DNA of 64,000 bases from Treponema sp. (GTDB lineage Bacteria; Spirochaetota; Spirochaetia; Treponematales; Treponemataceae). Made by a program: the position numbers and the translations under genes. Shown here one piece after another: positions 37,501-45,066 of the stretch (position 1 is its first letter; each line of letters begins with the position of its first letter). The stretch covers positions 62,001 to 126,000 of the forward strand of contig JAEESZ010000006.1 in NCBI GenBank assembly GCA_016286535.1. The letters run 5' to 3'. Under the pieces are notes generated by a model. The model did not search any database and was not told the origin of the DNA. It saw only the letters and a list, made by a program, of their open reading frames with translations.

Positions 37501-39194
37501 TCTCAAATATTCAGAACCGTACCAACGATTCTTATACAAAGGTTCTTGCAAATATTGAATCTACAAAAGATAACCTTCAGAAGACCATAGGCGAAATTCA
37601 GTCTGTTGTAAACCGTCTCAAGGAAGAAACCTCTTCTTCAATTTCTGATATTTCTAAGAAGAATGATGAAATTATCAAAAAACAGATTGAAAGTAATGTT
37701 GCTAATATTGAAACAAGCCTTGAAAAGGTTCAGAACCAGCTGCTTGAAGACCTGCGTTCTTTTGAAGAGCAGATTCAATCCCGTCAGGAAAGCGGAACTT
37801 CTTCTATTGATGCAGCCCTTTCTGAATTTAATACCTGGAAACAGCAGCTTAAATCTCAGATTGATGAGTCTAACAGTGTATTCAGCAACGAGCTCGAAAA
37901 CTTCCAGTCTAATGCAAAGGCAAAATTTGAAAAGGCAGCCCTTGAACTTAGTCAGAACATGACAAGCTATGCAGCTTCTATTCAGAGCCAGCAGAATGAA
38001 CTGAATGACAAAATTACAGATCTTTCTGAAAAAACTCAGGGTTCTATTGAAGACTACGAAAAACGTTCAAGTCAGATTCTTGCCCAGCTCAAGTCTATGT
38101 ACCAGGAGATGTTTGAAAGTACAGAAAACAGAATTAAAGAACAGTCTGCTTCTACAGAAAAAGAAATTGAAGTTCTTAAAAAAGAAATTGCAGATGCAAC
38201 CGAAACAAACCGTGCAAGTCAGACTAAGATGGTTTTGAAAATGCAGGATGATGCAAATACCCTGCAGTATAATATCAACGAAATTACAAAAGAATTACAG
38301 AATGTACGTGCAAACATTCAGACCTTTGAAAAAGCAGAACAGATGAAGCGTACACTCGAACAGAATCTTATTGATTTGAACAAATCTTTTGAAAAGATTG
38401 AAGACTACACAGACACCATCGATCAGATTAATGAGCGCTATGATGAAATTAAGAAAATCAACAACACATTAACTGATCAGATTTCTGAAATTGAAGCCCA
38501 GAAGAATAAGGTTACAAATCTTGAACAGCAGTTTGGAAGAATCATTGAAATTACAAACACAGTTGATGCCAGAATTAACAAATTAAACACAACTTCTGAT
38601 GACTTGAACTTAATGGAAGTTACCGTAAGAGATTACAATGATAAACTCTCACAGGTTTCTGAACAGTTCGAAAGACTCGATAAACAGAATGAAGTTATTA
38701 ACAGAATTACAAATGATGTAAATACTTCATGGGATAATCTTAAAGATCTGGAGCAGCGTCTTATTGATGCAAACCGCCAGGTTGTTTCTTTACCAAAAGA
38801 AATTAAGGATGTTCAGAATGATGTTGACAGAATCTTAAAGAACGGTCCCAAAATTACAGACGCAATCGGTAAGCTTGAAAATCTTGAATCTATTATGACA
38901 GATACAGAAAAACGAATGGATTCTATAGTAACTGCTCAAAATGGAATTAAGCAGACAGAATTAAAGCTTGAACAGATTAACCGCGAAATTGATGACAAGT
39001 ACAAAACTTTGCGCACTATAACTCAACAGAATATCTCTAAGGACGGAAAGATACCAAAAGACACACCTTTAACACCTAACTTAAGAGAAACCATCAGATC
39101 ATTAAAGCGGGACGGCTGGACAATTTCAGAGCTTGCAAGCAGATTTAACCGTACAGAAACAGAAATTGAACTGCTTCTGGAAGTTTCAGATTAG
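34515..39194 (+). CDS. membrane-anchored 1559-residue coiled-coil protein with 11-residue cysteine repeats
   Basis: An N-terminal membrane segment (about residues 3-25) is followed by almost continuous Lys/Glu/Gln/Asn/Ser-rich helix up to about residue 1510. A central block (about 443-695) consists of tandem 11-residue units of the form EINxLKxxCS/T; in twelve successive units (residues 497 to 618) the tenth position is Cys, and in flanking units Tyr. Eleven-residue periodicity (three helical turns) favours a nearly straight or right-handed coiled coil. The last ~40 residues (LRETIRSLKRDGWTISELASRFNRTETEIELLLEV) look like a helix-turn-helix. No ATPase heads are present, so it is not an SMC protein. 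A filament, scaffold or envelope-tether role is inferred; no named family is recognised. Confidence 0.85.
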   Translation: MGIGIAFSILVSVVISLGVSIYFHSLNKNNNSMEKVKAYADKRQGDLERLYKTVEGNFNSIIAEFKTQQTQANAAVKLMQQQNEEFNEKIKNLKNNIEAIQKIENYIQHYSTLMNELDEMTAQVEENLNRIHKESGIVDKLSDRLNKQNLVVADIEKRIPKITDDFSQLNAEQLKAIGTSLLQQYKDNAAKLQEEIKKSEENAQQALSSIKQNIQTVYNEAAERADKLENTAFEHLSQKSEARFSAYQGEIENRFTDIVSQIQSQNADLTKQLQAASVKFQKELELKEGELNKNLTEQFSLTSTKLTERFTNNLTKLSEEYSAKVQVIQEKYAAQLDSISGKNDGIIAKITARFEEDNAKINQKYENQLAGLQSKNESSYNQLNQKFESDFADFTQRYTKAFETATATNNKKVNDFNQNFVSEYKNLVDNYTKTIEDFKTKYQSEIGAFQTNYDTEITGLKDNYSNEINSLKDNYSGEINSLRDNYSGEINALKADCTNEINALKADCSSEINSLRESCSGELSSIRENCTSEIDSLKESCSSEINSLRDSCSNEINGLRDSCSNEINGLKDDCSGEINELKADCTNAISSFKENCSNEINTFKQNCSSEIANLKENCSKAISSLKENYSTELSDFEKNYNSEISKISQDYNSQMEDFRAKSETNIAHLKEDYNTDFGILKDTYEAKFKNLEESFGQRIDSLAGMENNYQAKIENLKNDLDSSISECNDRSEALNREIKEMQNSIEATLEDVKLKANDTVSQADRALQEIKGQYEEATRKAASVKPELEEKIKEININIDSFQMEVNKRLDNLTKFISDSVKKSVNESQEKQLSILENVDSQLNAYKNDIEYKLSKIEISQSDIDTLEKSLKAAMAEVQTRVLRDFNNFTSSQDQKQKEFAKAIEEDSDALETKIVEINNSLDDLKETAAGNMNIKLQEFQNNMNTKLDEKNSLMDAEIAEWKHNLDSKLTLLTNNYEDSRKQTEAKYYEDLKAGISNIQNRTNDSYTKVLANIESTKDNLQKTIGEIQSVVNRLKEETSSSISDISKKNDEIIKKQIESNVANIETSLEKVQNQLLEDLRSFEEQIQSRQESGTSSIDAALSEFNTWKQQLKSQIDESNSVFSNELENFQSNAKAKFEKAALELSQNMTSYAASIQSQQNELNDKITDLSEKTQGSIEDYEKRSSQILAQLKSMYQEMFESTENRIKEQSASTEKEIEVLKKEIADATETNRASQTKMVLKMQDDANTLQYNINEITKELQNVRANIQTFEKAEQMKRTLEQNLIDLNKSFEKIEDYTDTIDQINERYDEIKKINNTLTDQISEIEAQKNKVTNLEQQFGRIIEITNTVDARINKLNTTSDDLNLMEVTVRDYNDKLSQVSEQFERLDKQNEVINRITNDVNTSWDNLKDLEQRLIDANRQVVSLPKEIKDVQNDVDRILKNGPKITDAIGKLENLESIMTDTEKRMDSIVTAQNGIKQTELKLEQINREIDDKYKTLRTITQQNISKDGKIPKDTPLTPNLRETIRSLKRDGWTISELASRFNRTETEIELLLEVSD
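35841..36599 (+). repeat. 33-bp tandem repeats coding hendecad units
   Basis: About 23 degenerate in-frame 33-bp units, marked by the aromatic/Cys codon at 35871 and every 33 bp after. The best-conserved copies (around 36120-36230) differ by only a few bases, suggesting recent duplication. Confidence 0.85.
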
Positions 39195-39668
39195 TTATTT
39201 AGATAAAAGACAAGAGCACCAGGCTTCTACAGCCTCGCCAGTTCCAACCGGAGGGAGTTTCTCTCCGGTCTTTGCTTTAACAAAGACCTGAGAGTTATCT
39301 ACCCCAAGCACAGAGACAATATTTTCTATTACTTTATTTCTGTAAGGAATGAATTTTGGTTTTTCAAGTTTTATAACACAGTCAAGGTTTTCTATTTTCC
39401 AGCCCTGAGCATATATTTTTTCAAGAACAGTTTTTAATAAAAGAGCAGAATCTGCATCCTTCCACTTTGCGTCTTCCGGAGGAAAAAAAGAGCCAATGTC
39501 ACCTAAGGCAGAAGCGCCAAGCAGGGCATCGGTAATTGCATGGAACAAGACATCACCGTCTGAATGACCGTCCTCCCCTTTTTCAAAGGGAATCACAATA
39601 CCGCCAAGAATTAAAGGCCTTCCTTCTATAAGTCTGTGTAAGTCGTAACCTAAACCAGTTCTAATCAT
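39195..39668 (-). CDS. ispF: 2-C-methyl-D-erythritol 2,4-cyclodiphosphate synthase
   Basis: Fifth enzyme of the MEP isoprenoid pathway, cyclising CDP-methylerythritol 2-phosphate. The 157-residue protein begins MIRTGLGYDLHRL with the metal-binding Asp/His (DLH), followed by the HSDGDVLFHAITDALLGA motif and FPPEDAKWKDADS. I chose the ATG at 39668, preceded by AGAGGA, over an in-frame TTG five codons upstream, because this matches the family's start. It begins 15 nt after ispD and ends directly against the stop of the coiled-coil gene on the other strand. Confidence 0.95.
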   Translation of the reverse strand: MIRTGLGYDLHRLIEGRPLILGGIVIPFEKGEDGHSDGDVLFHAITDALLGASALGDIGSFFPPEDAKWKDADSALLLKTVLEKIYAQGWKIENLDCVIKLEKPKFIPYRNKVIENIVSVLGVDNSQVFVKAKTGEKLPPVGTGEAVEAWCSCLLSK

Positions 39669-39683
39669 TTTTTCCTCTGACAA

Positions 39684-40376
39684 CTACAGTTTTTCTAAAT
39701 CTGCAGGATAAGTAATTTTTATGTTATTAACATCTCCGGGGTAGACCTTTACAAGACCAGGCTTATTGTACTTTGCCCACACTTCCGTATCATCTGTATA
39801 TTCTTTATTTTCGTGAGCGGCTGCCTTATGGGCCTGTAAAAGCTTTTCGTAATTAAAAGTTTGCGGCGTCTGAACGGAAACAAGACTGGACCTTACAAGG
39901 TGTTCTTCTATAAAGCCCTGAGAATTAATTCTTTTTTGAGTTTCTACCGGAGTAAGGCCTGGAACAGAGGCTCCGTATTCAAAGGCAAGTTCAATTCCTT
40001 TTTGAATAAGTTCTTCGCTTACAAAGGGTCGGGCTCCGTCGTGAATTAAAACCAGCTCAGGCTTTCCCTTAATGGCCAGAAGCCCCTTAAAAACAGATTC
40101 CTGCCTTGAAGCTCCCCCTTCAACAATGCTGAGCGGAAAATCAATTTCTTTGTCGGCCTTAAGGACCTCCTGACATTTTTCTTTTCCATTTTGAGGACAG
40201 GTGATAATAAAATCTGTAATTTGAAAGTTTTTATGGCAGGCTTTATAAAAAGTTCCGGCACAGACAGACAAGACTGTACCGTTTTTAAATGGCAGATATT
40301 CTTTTTTACCGCCGCCCATTCTTGTAGAAGAACCGGCAGCAGTTATAACGATTGCAATTTTAGAATTCTTCGTCAT
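39684..40376 (-). CDS. ispD: 2-C-methyl-D-erythritol 4-phosphate cytidylyltransferase
   Basis: Third step of the MEP pathway: CTP plus methylerythritol phosphate to CDP-methylerythritol. The 230-residue protein has the nucleotide-binding start AIVITAAGSSTRMGGGKKEYLPF, the HDGARPF motif (~115), and a C-terminal TDDTEVW...VKVYPGDVNNIKITYPADL. Start at 40376 gives the family's usual length and N-terminus; the longer open frame upstream runs inside carD and is not needed. It overlaps carD by 17 nt and is followed by ispF, so carD-ispD-ispF form one unit. In some bacteria ispD and ispF are fused; here they are separate. Confidence 0.93.
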   Translation of the reverse strand: MTKNSKIAIVITAAGSSTRMGGGKKEYLPFKNGTVLSVCAGTFYKACHKNFQITDFIITCPQNGKEKCQEVLKADKEIDFPLSIVEGGASRQESVFKGLLAIKGKPELVLIHDGARPFVSEELIQKGIELAFEYGASVPGLTPVETQKRINSQGFIEEHLVRSSLVSVQTPQTFNYEKLLQAHKAAAHENKEYTDDTEVWAKYNKPGLVKVYPGDVNNIKITYPADLEKL

Positions 40377-41028
40377 CAAAATCTTCGTCGTCACCCATAT
40401 CTTCTTCTTCAGCTGAATCTTCATCATCATCTGAATCATCTGAACTGTCGTTATCTTTTTTGTCGTTCAAATCATCCATTAAATCATCATCTTCATCTTC
40501 TTCAAGAATTGCAGTGTGCTTAATTTTGAGGGCTGCTCCAGGTGGCTCAAGCTTTAAGTGAATTTCGTTTTCAATTTCTTTAGAAGTTTTTCCTAAAGCA
40601 ATGGAAATTTCATCTTCCAGAAGTTTTTTTGCAGAATCGTAAAGCTTTCTTTCAAGAACAGGAAGTTCTTTTACTTTACTTCTGTTATAAAGACATCTTA
40701 CAATTGTTGCGATATCTTTGATTGTTCCTTTCTTTAAAAGGTCAAGATTCATCTGATATCGTAATTTCCAGTCTGAAGTTATTGGTTCAAATTCAGCAGA
40801 AAGGAGTTCTAATGCTTCCTGTGCTTCTTCTGCAGAAACAATCTGACGAATACCTAAATCATCCGATTTTTCTACAGGAACCATTACAACCATATCTGAA
40901 TTTTCAATATAGATTTTGTAATAACTTGTAGGAACTCCGTTAAATTCTTTGTCAAAAATTTCTGTTACTTTTCCTACACCCTGACTAGGATAAACAACCT
41001 TCTGGTTAATCTTAAATTTAGCTTTCAT
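40360..41028 (-). CDS. carD: CarD-family RNA polymerase-binding regulator with acidic tail
   Basis: A 222-residue CdnL/CarD protein. Residues 1-~65 form the RNA polymerase-interacting Tudor-like domain (KINQKVVYPSQGVGKVTEIF), and ~75-170 the helical DNA-binding domain (SDWKLRYQMNLDLLKKG). CarD/CdnL stabilises promoter open complexes and affects stable RNA synthesis. The last ~50 residues are almost only Asp, Glu and Ser, an acidic extension beyond the usual ~165-residue protein. Such tails can mimic DNA or contact basic proteins; its role is unknown. It is first of carD-ispD-ispF. Its promoter abuts that of the divergent helicase gene. Confidence 0.93.
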   Translation of the reverse strand: MKAKFKINQKVVYPSQGVGKVTEIFDKEFNGVPTSYYKIYIENSDMVVMVPVEKSDDLGIRQIVSAEEAQEALELLSAEFEPITSDWKLRYQMNLDLLKKGTIKDIATIVRCLYNRSKVKELPVLERKLYDSAKKLLEDEISIALGKTSKEIENEIHLKLEPPGAALKIKHTAILEEDEDDDLMDDLNDKKDNDSSDDSDDDEDSAEEEDMGDDEDFDDEEF

Positions 41029-41037
41029 ATTTCTATT

Positions 41038-41067
41038 ATTCTATCACAAATGAAGTAATTATTTCAA
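41038..41067 (-). promoter_or_regulatory. carD promoter
   Basis: On the minus strand TTGAAA (41062-41067), 18-bp spacer, TAGAAT (41038-41043), 9 nt to ATG. The -35 box directly abuts the -35 box of the divergent helicase promoter. Confidence 0.55.
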
Positions 41068-41096
41068 TTGTAACTTTCTTTCTTTTCCTATATATT
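41068..41096 (+). promoter_or_regulatory. DEAD-box helicase promoter
   Basis: TTGTAA (41068-41073), 17-bp spacer, TATATT (41091-41096), 11 nt to ATG. This predicts a leader of only about 5 nt. Confidence 0.5.
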
Positions 41097-41107
41097 TCTA
41101 CAGTATT

Positions 41108-42913
41108 ATGAATGAAGAAAACGACACATTTACTTTTGAAGATTTAGGCCTCGACGAATATACGCTCAAAGCTGTAGAAAAAAAAGGCTTTATCACACCA
41201 TCCCCTATTCAAGTGCTGGCAATTCCACGTTTATTGAATGGCGATACAAATTTGATTGCAAGAGCCCGCACAGGAACCGGAAAAACAGCTGCCTTTGGCC
41301 TTCCAATTATCCAGAACATTCACGAGAAATCTGACCATGTTGAAGCATTAATTCTTGAACCAACCAGAGAGCTTGCAGTACAAACCTGCACCGAAATGCA
41401 GTCTTTTACAACTGAAACTTTTCCACGCACAACTGTTCTTTATGGAGGAGCTTCTTATGCAACTCAAATCAAAGACCTTAAAAGAGGCTGCGAAATTGTT
41501 GTAGGTACTCCTGGTCGAATTAAAGATCACCTTGAAAGAAAAACTCTTGACCTTTCAAAAATCAAGTATTTTATTCTTGATGAAGGGGACGAAATGCTTG
41601 ATATGGGCTTTATTGATGATATCCGCGAGATATTCAGTAAGTCTAATATTGATGCTAGAATCCTCCTCTTTAGTGCTACCATGCCTGAACCAATTTTAAA
41701 AATTGCTGCAGACTTTATGAAGGACTATGACATTATTGAGGAAGAAAAGGTTATAGACGAAGCCCTCCTTATTGAGCAGCAGTACTGGATGGTAAGGGAA
41801 AGCGAAAAAATTGAAGCGCTTGTCCGCCTTATTGATATGAGTCCCGATTTTTACGGGCTTGTCTTTACAACCACAAAAAGCGATGCCGATAACGTTACCC
41901 GTAACCTGGATATGAGAGGTTATGAAGCAGATGCCTTACACGGAGACATCATGCAGAATCAGAGGGAAAAGGTTCTTGAACGCTTCAGATTAAAGAAGAC
42001 CCGTATCCTTGTTGCAACAGATGTTGCTGCCCGCGGCATTGATATTTCAGGTTTAAGCCATGTTGTAAACTATTCTCTTCCTTTTGATACAGCCACTTAT
42101 GTTCACAGAATTGGCCGTACAGGAAGAGCCGGAACAAGCGGAACCGCCATCACCTTTGTAAGACCTGAAGAAAAAAGAAAGCTTTCTTACTTTATTAAAA
42201 ATGTTTCAAAGGCAACCAAGGGCGAACTTAAAGAGGGAAAAATTCCTTCTGTAAGCGAAGTATTAAGCATTAAGGAAAAAAGAGTTGTTGATGAATTAAA
42301 GGAAAAGATTTTTAACGAAGACCAGAGCCTTAAAGAATGCGAAGAAAAGTACACAAAAATTGCAGAAGAACTCTGCCGGGAAAGGGAAGCTGATGCTTCA
42401 AAAGTTCTGGCTCAGGTACTTTCTGTAATTTACGGGGAAAGACTCAGTCCAAAGCATTATGGAAAAATAAGCAACAGGCAGTTCTCTGCAAATTCAGACC
42501 AGCTCAGAATCTTTGTATCTCTTGGAAAAAAAGACGGCTACAGAGCAAAGGAAATTGCCGCTTATTTCAGTAAAATGCTTCATATTCCGGGAAATCTTGT
42601 AGATGACATTGATGTAGCCCAGCAGTTCTCTCTTTTAAGCCTTCCTGCCATGTCTGCAAAAAAAGCTGTAGAAATGTCTAAGAGCAATAAATCTCTTCCA
42701 CACATGCACTTTGATGTAAAAGAAGAAGGACGTGGAAGCAGAAAAGGAAGACTTCCAAAAGAATTATCGGGAGAAAAAGCTAAATCAAGGGCTTATCCAA
42801 AAAATCCAAAGAAAAATAAAGGCGAAAAAGCAGCTTCAAAAGCTCCAGCAAAGGCTTCCGGCACTTCAAAAAGAACCGGAAAAAACAATGCAAAAGCTTT
42901 TGTTAAATTCTAA
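41108..42913 (+). CDS. DEAD-box ATP-dependent RNA helicase, DbpA/DeaD type
   Basis: A 601-residue RNA helicase. Motifs in order: ARTGTGKTAAFG (I), PTREL (Ia), TPGRI (Ib), LDEGDEM (II, DEGD in place of DEAD), SATMP (III), and the C-terminal ATDVAARGIDI (V) and HRIGRTGRAG (VI). Residues ~465-540 (LRIFVSLGKKDGYRAKEIAAYF) form a DbpA-type RNA-binding domain, which directs these helicases to 23S rRNA or structured RNA. The last ~60 residues are Lys/Ala/Ser-rich and basic. A role in ribosome assembly or cold adaptation is the family expectation. It overlaps the next, convergent gene by 4 bp. Confidence 0.93.
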   Translation: MNEENDTFTFEDLGLDEYTLKAVEKKGFITPSPIQVLAIPRLLNGDTNLIARARTGTGKTAAFGLPIIQNIHEKSDHVEALILEPTRELAVQTCTEMQSFTTETFPRTTVLYGGASYATQIKDLKRGCEIVVGTPGRIKDHLERKTLDLSKIKYFILDEGDEMLDMGFIDDIREIFSKSNIDARILLFSATMPEPILKIAADFMKDYDIIEEEKVIDEALLIEQQYWMVRESEKIEALVRLIDMSPDFYGLVFTTTKSDADNVTRNLDMRGYEADALHGDIMQNQREKVLERFRLKKTRILVATDVAARGIDISGLSHVVNYSLPFDTATYVHRIGRTGRAGTSGTAITFVRPEEKRKLSYFIKNVSKATKGELKEGKIPSVSEVLSIKEKRVVDELKEKIFNEDQSLKECEEKYTKIAEELCREREADASKVLAQVLSVIYGERLSPKHYGKISNRQFSANSDQLRIFVSLGKKDGYRAKEIAAYFSKMLHIPGNLVDDIDVAQQFSLLSLPAMSAKKAVEMSKSNKSLPHMHFDVKEEGRGSRKGRLPKELSGEKAKSRAYPKNPKKNKGEKAASKAPAKASGTSKRTGKNNAKAFVKF

Positions 42914-44997
42914 TTATTTTTATTCCTCTTTTTCTTTCCGTTAGAAGCAGGAGTTTCTGCGGGAGGAGAAGGAGGAGTCTCTTCAACTGCTGCACTTTCT
43001 GCAGTAGTTTCTTCTGAAGAACTTTCTGTATTATCACTTACATCACTGGTCTCTGAAGTATCAGTGCTTTCGTTCTGATTTTCTGTATTACTTTCTGAAG
43101 CAGCAGATTCTGCAGAAGCTGACGAAGTTTCACCTGCCGAAGAAGTTGTAGAAGAAGTTGAAGAAGCTGTGCCTGTAGAGGCAGAGCCTGAGCTTGTACT
43201 TCCTGCGTTTGTGCTTTCTGATGACGAAGAACTTGCGGCAGCAGAAGTTGAACTTGATGCAGGTCTTCCTTCATTGCCATACAAATCCATTCTGATATTT
43301 TCAATCTTAGACTTGTGTCTTGATTTAAGCAGCAGGGTCTTTGTTTCAGGTAAATAAACATAACCGGAAGAATTATAGGTTTCAAAGCGAGGGTCAGTTC
43401 TAAAGGCCATATTATAAATGTAGATGGTCTTGAAGGCCGGCATACCCTTGAAAATAATGTAGTGGGTATAATTTTCAGGGAAATCAATATTAAAGCTGAG
43501 AGATTTTTCTCCTGAATCGTCAAGAGTAATCTTTTTAGCACAGGTCCAGGCCCAGATTTTTGAGTTTGCATCAGCTTCAATCTTAGCAAAATGAGGATAA
43601 TAGAAATTATCGTAAGCAAGAATAGGATAAAGATTTGAAAGGGTTCTTAAATCGAAAGAAGAGTTCTCGCTGATGTAAGAGTTTACAATTGCGTAACCAG
43701 CCTTTACATAAATCTGGTTTCCTATAGCCGAACCATAGCGGAGTAAGGTTACTCCGGTTTCTATAGCCTGAACTACAGAGAGGAAGGTGTCGTTTTCTGA
43801 AATTGTAAGAACCACACCGTCGTAAGTGCAGGAAGCTTCAATTTTGTTTACACATTCTTCAAGCACAGGTAAAAGAATTGAAGCAAGGCTTGAATCATAT
43901 TCAGAAAGGCTTGTGTAAACCTGTAATATACCGGTTACCTGGGCAAGGCTGGCTTTAGAAATATCAGCATTTGCAGCCCTCTGTAAAAGGGTAATTACAT
44001 TATTTCTGTCCGGATGGATAAAGAGGAATTCTGCAAGATTTCTTACAGTATAAATATCCAGGGAACTTGTATTAACGCTTCTTGTAATTAACTGTTCGTT
44101 ATCGAGCAGGGTCTTATCAAGAATGGTATTCATATCTGCAAGGGTATTAAAGTAAGGGGCAGAAAGATAAGTTCTGTTCTTACTCTTTTTAAAACTCTGA
44201 GGAATATCTTCCAGAGTCTGTACATAGTTACCCTTCTCTGCCTGGGCTGCAACATAAGAAACAACGGCCTGTTCTGTAAGGTTTGCTTCAACTGTATTAG
44301 CCTTAAAGGAATTGATGAGGTTATTCTTAAATACAGAAATTGTATTGTTGTAATTTGAAAGACTTGAAAGGGCAAGTTCGCCAAGAACTTCAAAACTGAA
44401 CTGATGAGAATTATCATAAACAGCATAAGAAGAAAGGGTATTTTCGCGGCTGAAGGCCAGGTAATCTTTTGAAAGATTTGATGCAGATAATTCCCAGGTT
44501 GAACGTTTTCCATCAACCAGAATATGACTGCCCTCTTCCTTTTGAATCTTCATATTGTAATTAAAGGAATAAGGAAGATAGAAATTAGATACCCCTGAAG
44601 GTAGAATTATCTGGGTTGATAAGGTTGCATCAGGAGCTTCGGAAGAAAGAGTAAAAATAAGGGTAACGTCTTTTGAAAATTTAAAGGAAAGACTTAAATC
44701 ATCTTTTTTCCAAGACTGAAGAACCAGAGATGTTTTTTCCGAAGAATTAGAAGCAGAAATCTGAGCAGGATGCTGGTCATCACAATAAAAATTAATTCCG
44801 TTGTAACTTGCCTGAAGTTTATTTTTTAACAAAGAAGTAGAGTTTTGATCTTCTGTTAACGCTAAAGTGACTTGAAGATTTCCAATTTTTTCAATTATAG
44901 TTGAATCTGTTCTAAATTGAAGGACAAAAATGCCGATGATTAAGACGATATCGACAACAAGCAGTCCTAATGCTTTTCTAATTACTCGAGTGCTCAT
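42910..44997 (-). CDS. membrane-anchored extracytoplasmic protein with Ser/Thr-rich tail
   Basis: A 695-residue protein with one N-terminal membrane segment (about residues 8-28). A large domain of about 550 residues follows with no recognised family; its middle part (about 290-450) looks helical (NLAEFLFIHPDRNNVITLLQRAA) and may form solenoid-like repeats. The last 116 residues are Ser, Thr, Ala, Glu and Asn almost alone, then a basic end, KKKRNKNN. The tail could span the cell wall or be a glycosylation target. It is divergent from the TPR lipoprotein gene and overlaps the helicase gene's end by 4 bp. Function unknown. Confidence 0.75.
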   Translation of the reverse strand: MSTRVIRKALGLLVVDIVLIIGIFVLQFRTDSTIIEKIGNLQVTLALTEDQNSTSLLKNKLQASYNGINFYCDDQHPAQISASNSSEKTSLVLQSWKKDDLSLSFKFSKDVTLIFTLSSEAPDATLSTQIILPSGVSNFYLPYSFNYNMKIQKEEGSHILVDGKRSTWELSASNLSKDYLAFSRENTLSSYAVYDNSHQFSFEVLGELALSSLSNYNNTISVFKNNLINSFKANTVEANLTEQAVVSYVAAQAEKGNYVQTLEDIPQSFKKSKNRTYLSAPYFNTLADMNTILDKTLLDNEQLITRSVNTSSLDIYTVRNLAEFLFIHPDRNNVITLLQRAANADISKASLAQVTGILQVYTSLSEYDSSLASILLPVLEECVNKIEASCTYDGVVLTISENDTFLSVVQAIETGVTLLRYGSAIGNQIYVKAGYAIVNSYISENSSFDLRTLSNLYPILAYDNFYYPHFAKIEADANSKIWAWTCAKKITLDDSGEKSLSFNIDFPENYTHYIIFKGMPAFKTIYIYNMAFRTDPRFETYNSSGYVYLPETKTLLLKSRHKSKIENIRMDLYGNEGRPASSSTSAAASSSSSESTNAGSTSSGSASTGTASSTSSTTSSAGETSSASAESAASESNTENQNESTDTSETSDVSDNTESSSEETTAESAAVEETPPSPPAETPASNGKKKRNKNN

Positions 44998-45066
44998 TGT
45001 TCTATCAGTTTAGTCTACAACGCGGTTTATTTCAACCGTGTAATATAATACGTAAGGATATAAAAA

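Noticed and set aside
34515..39194. SMC/Rad50 chromosome protein
   Set aside because: No Walker A, Walker B or signature motif at either end; it has an N-terminal membrane segment instead.
42910..44997. Autotransporter or sortase-anchored protein
   Set aside because: There is no LPXTG-like motif and no C-terminal barrel; the tail is low complexity with a basic end.
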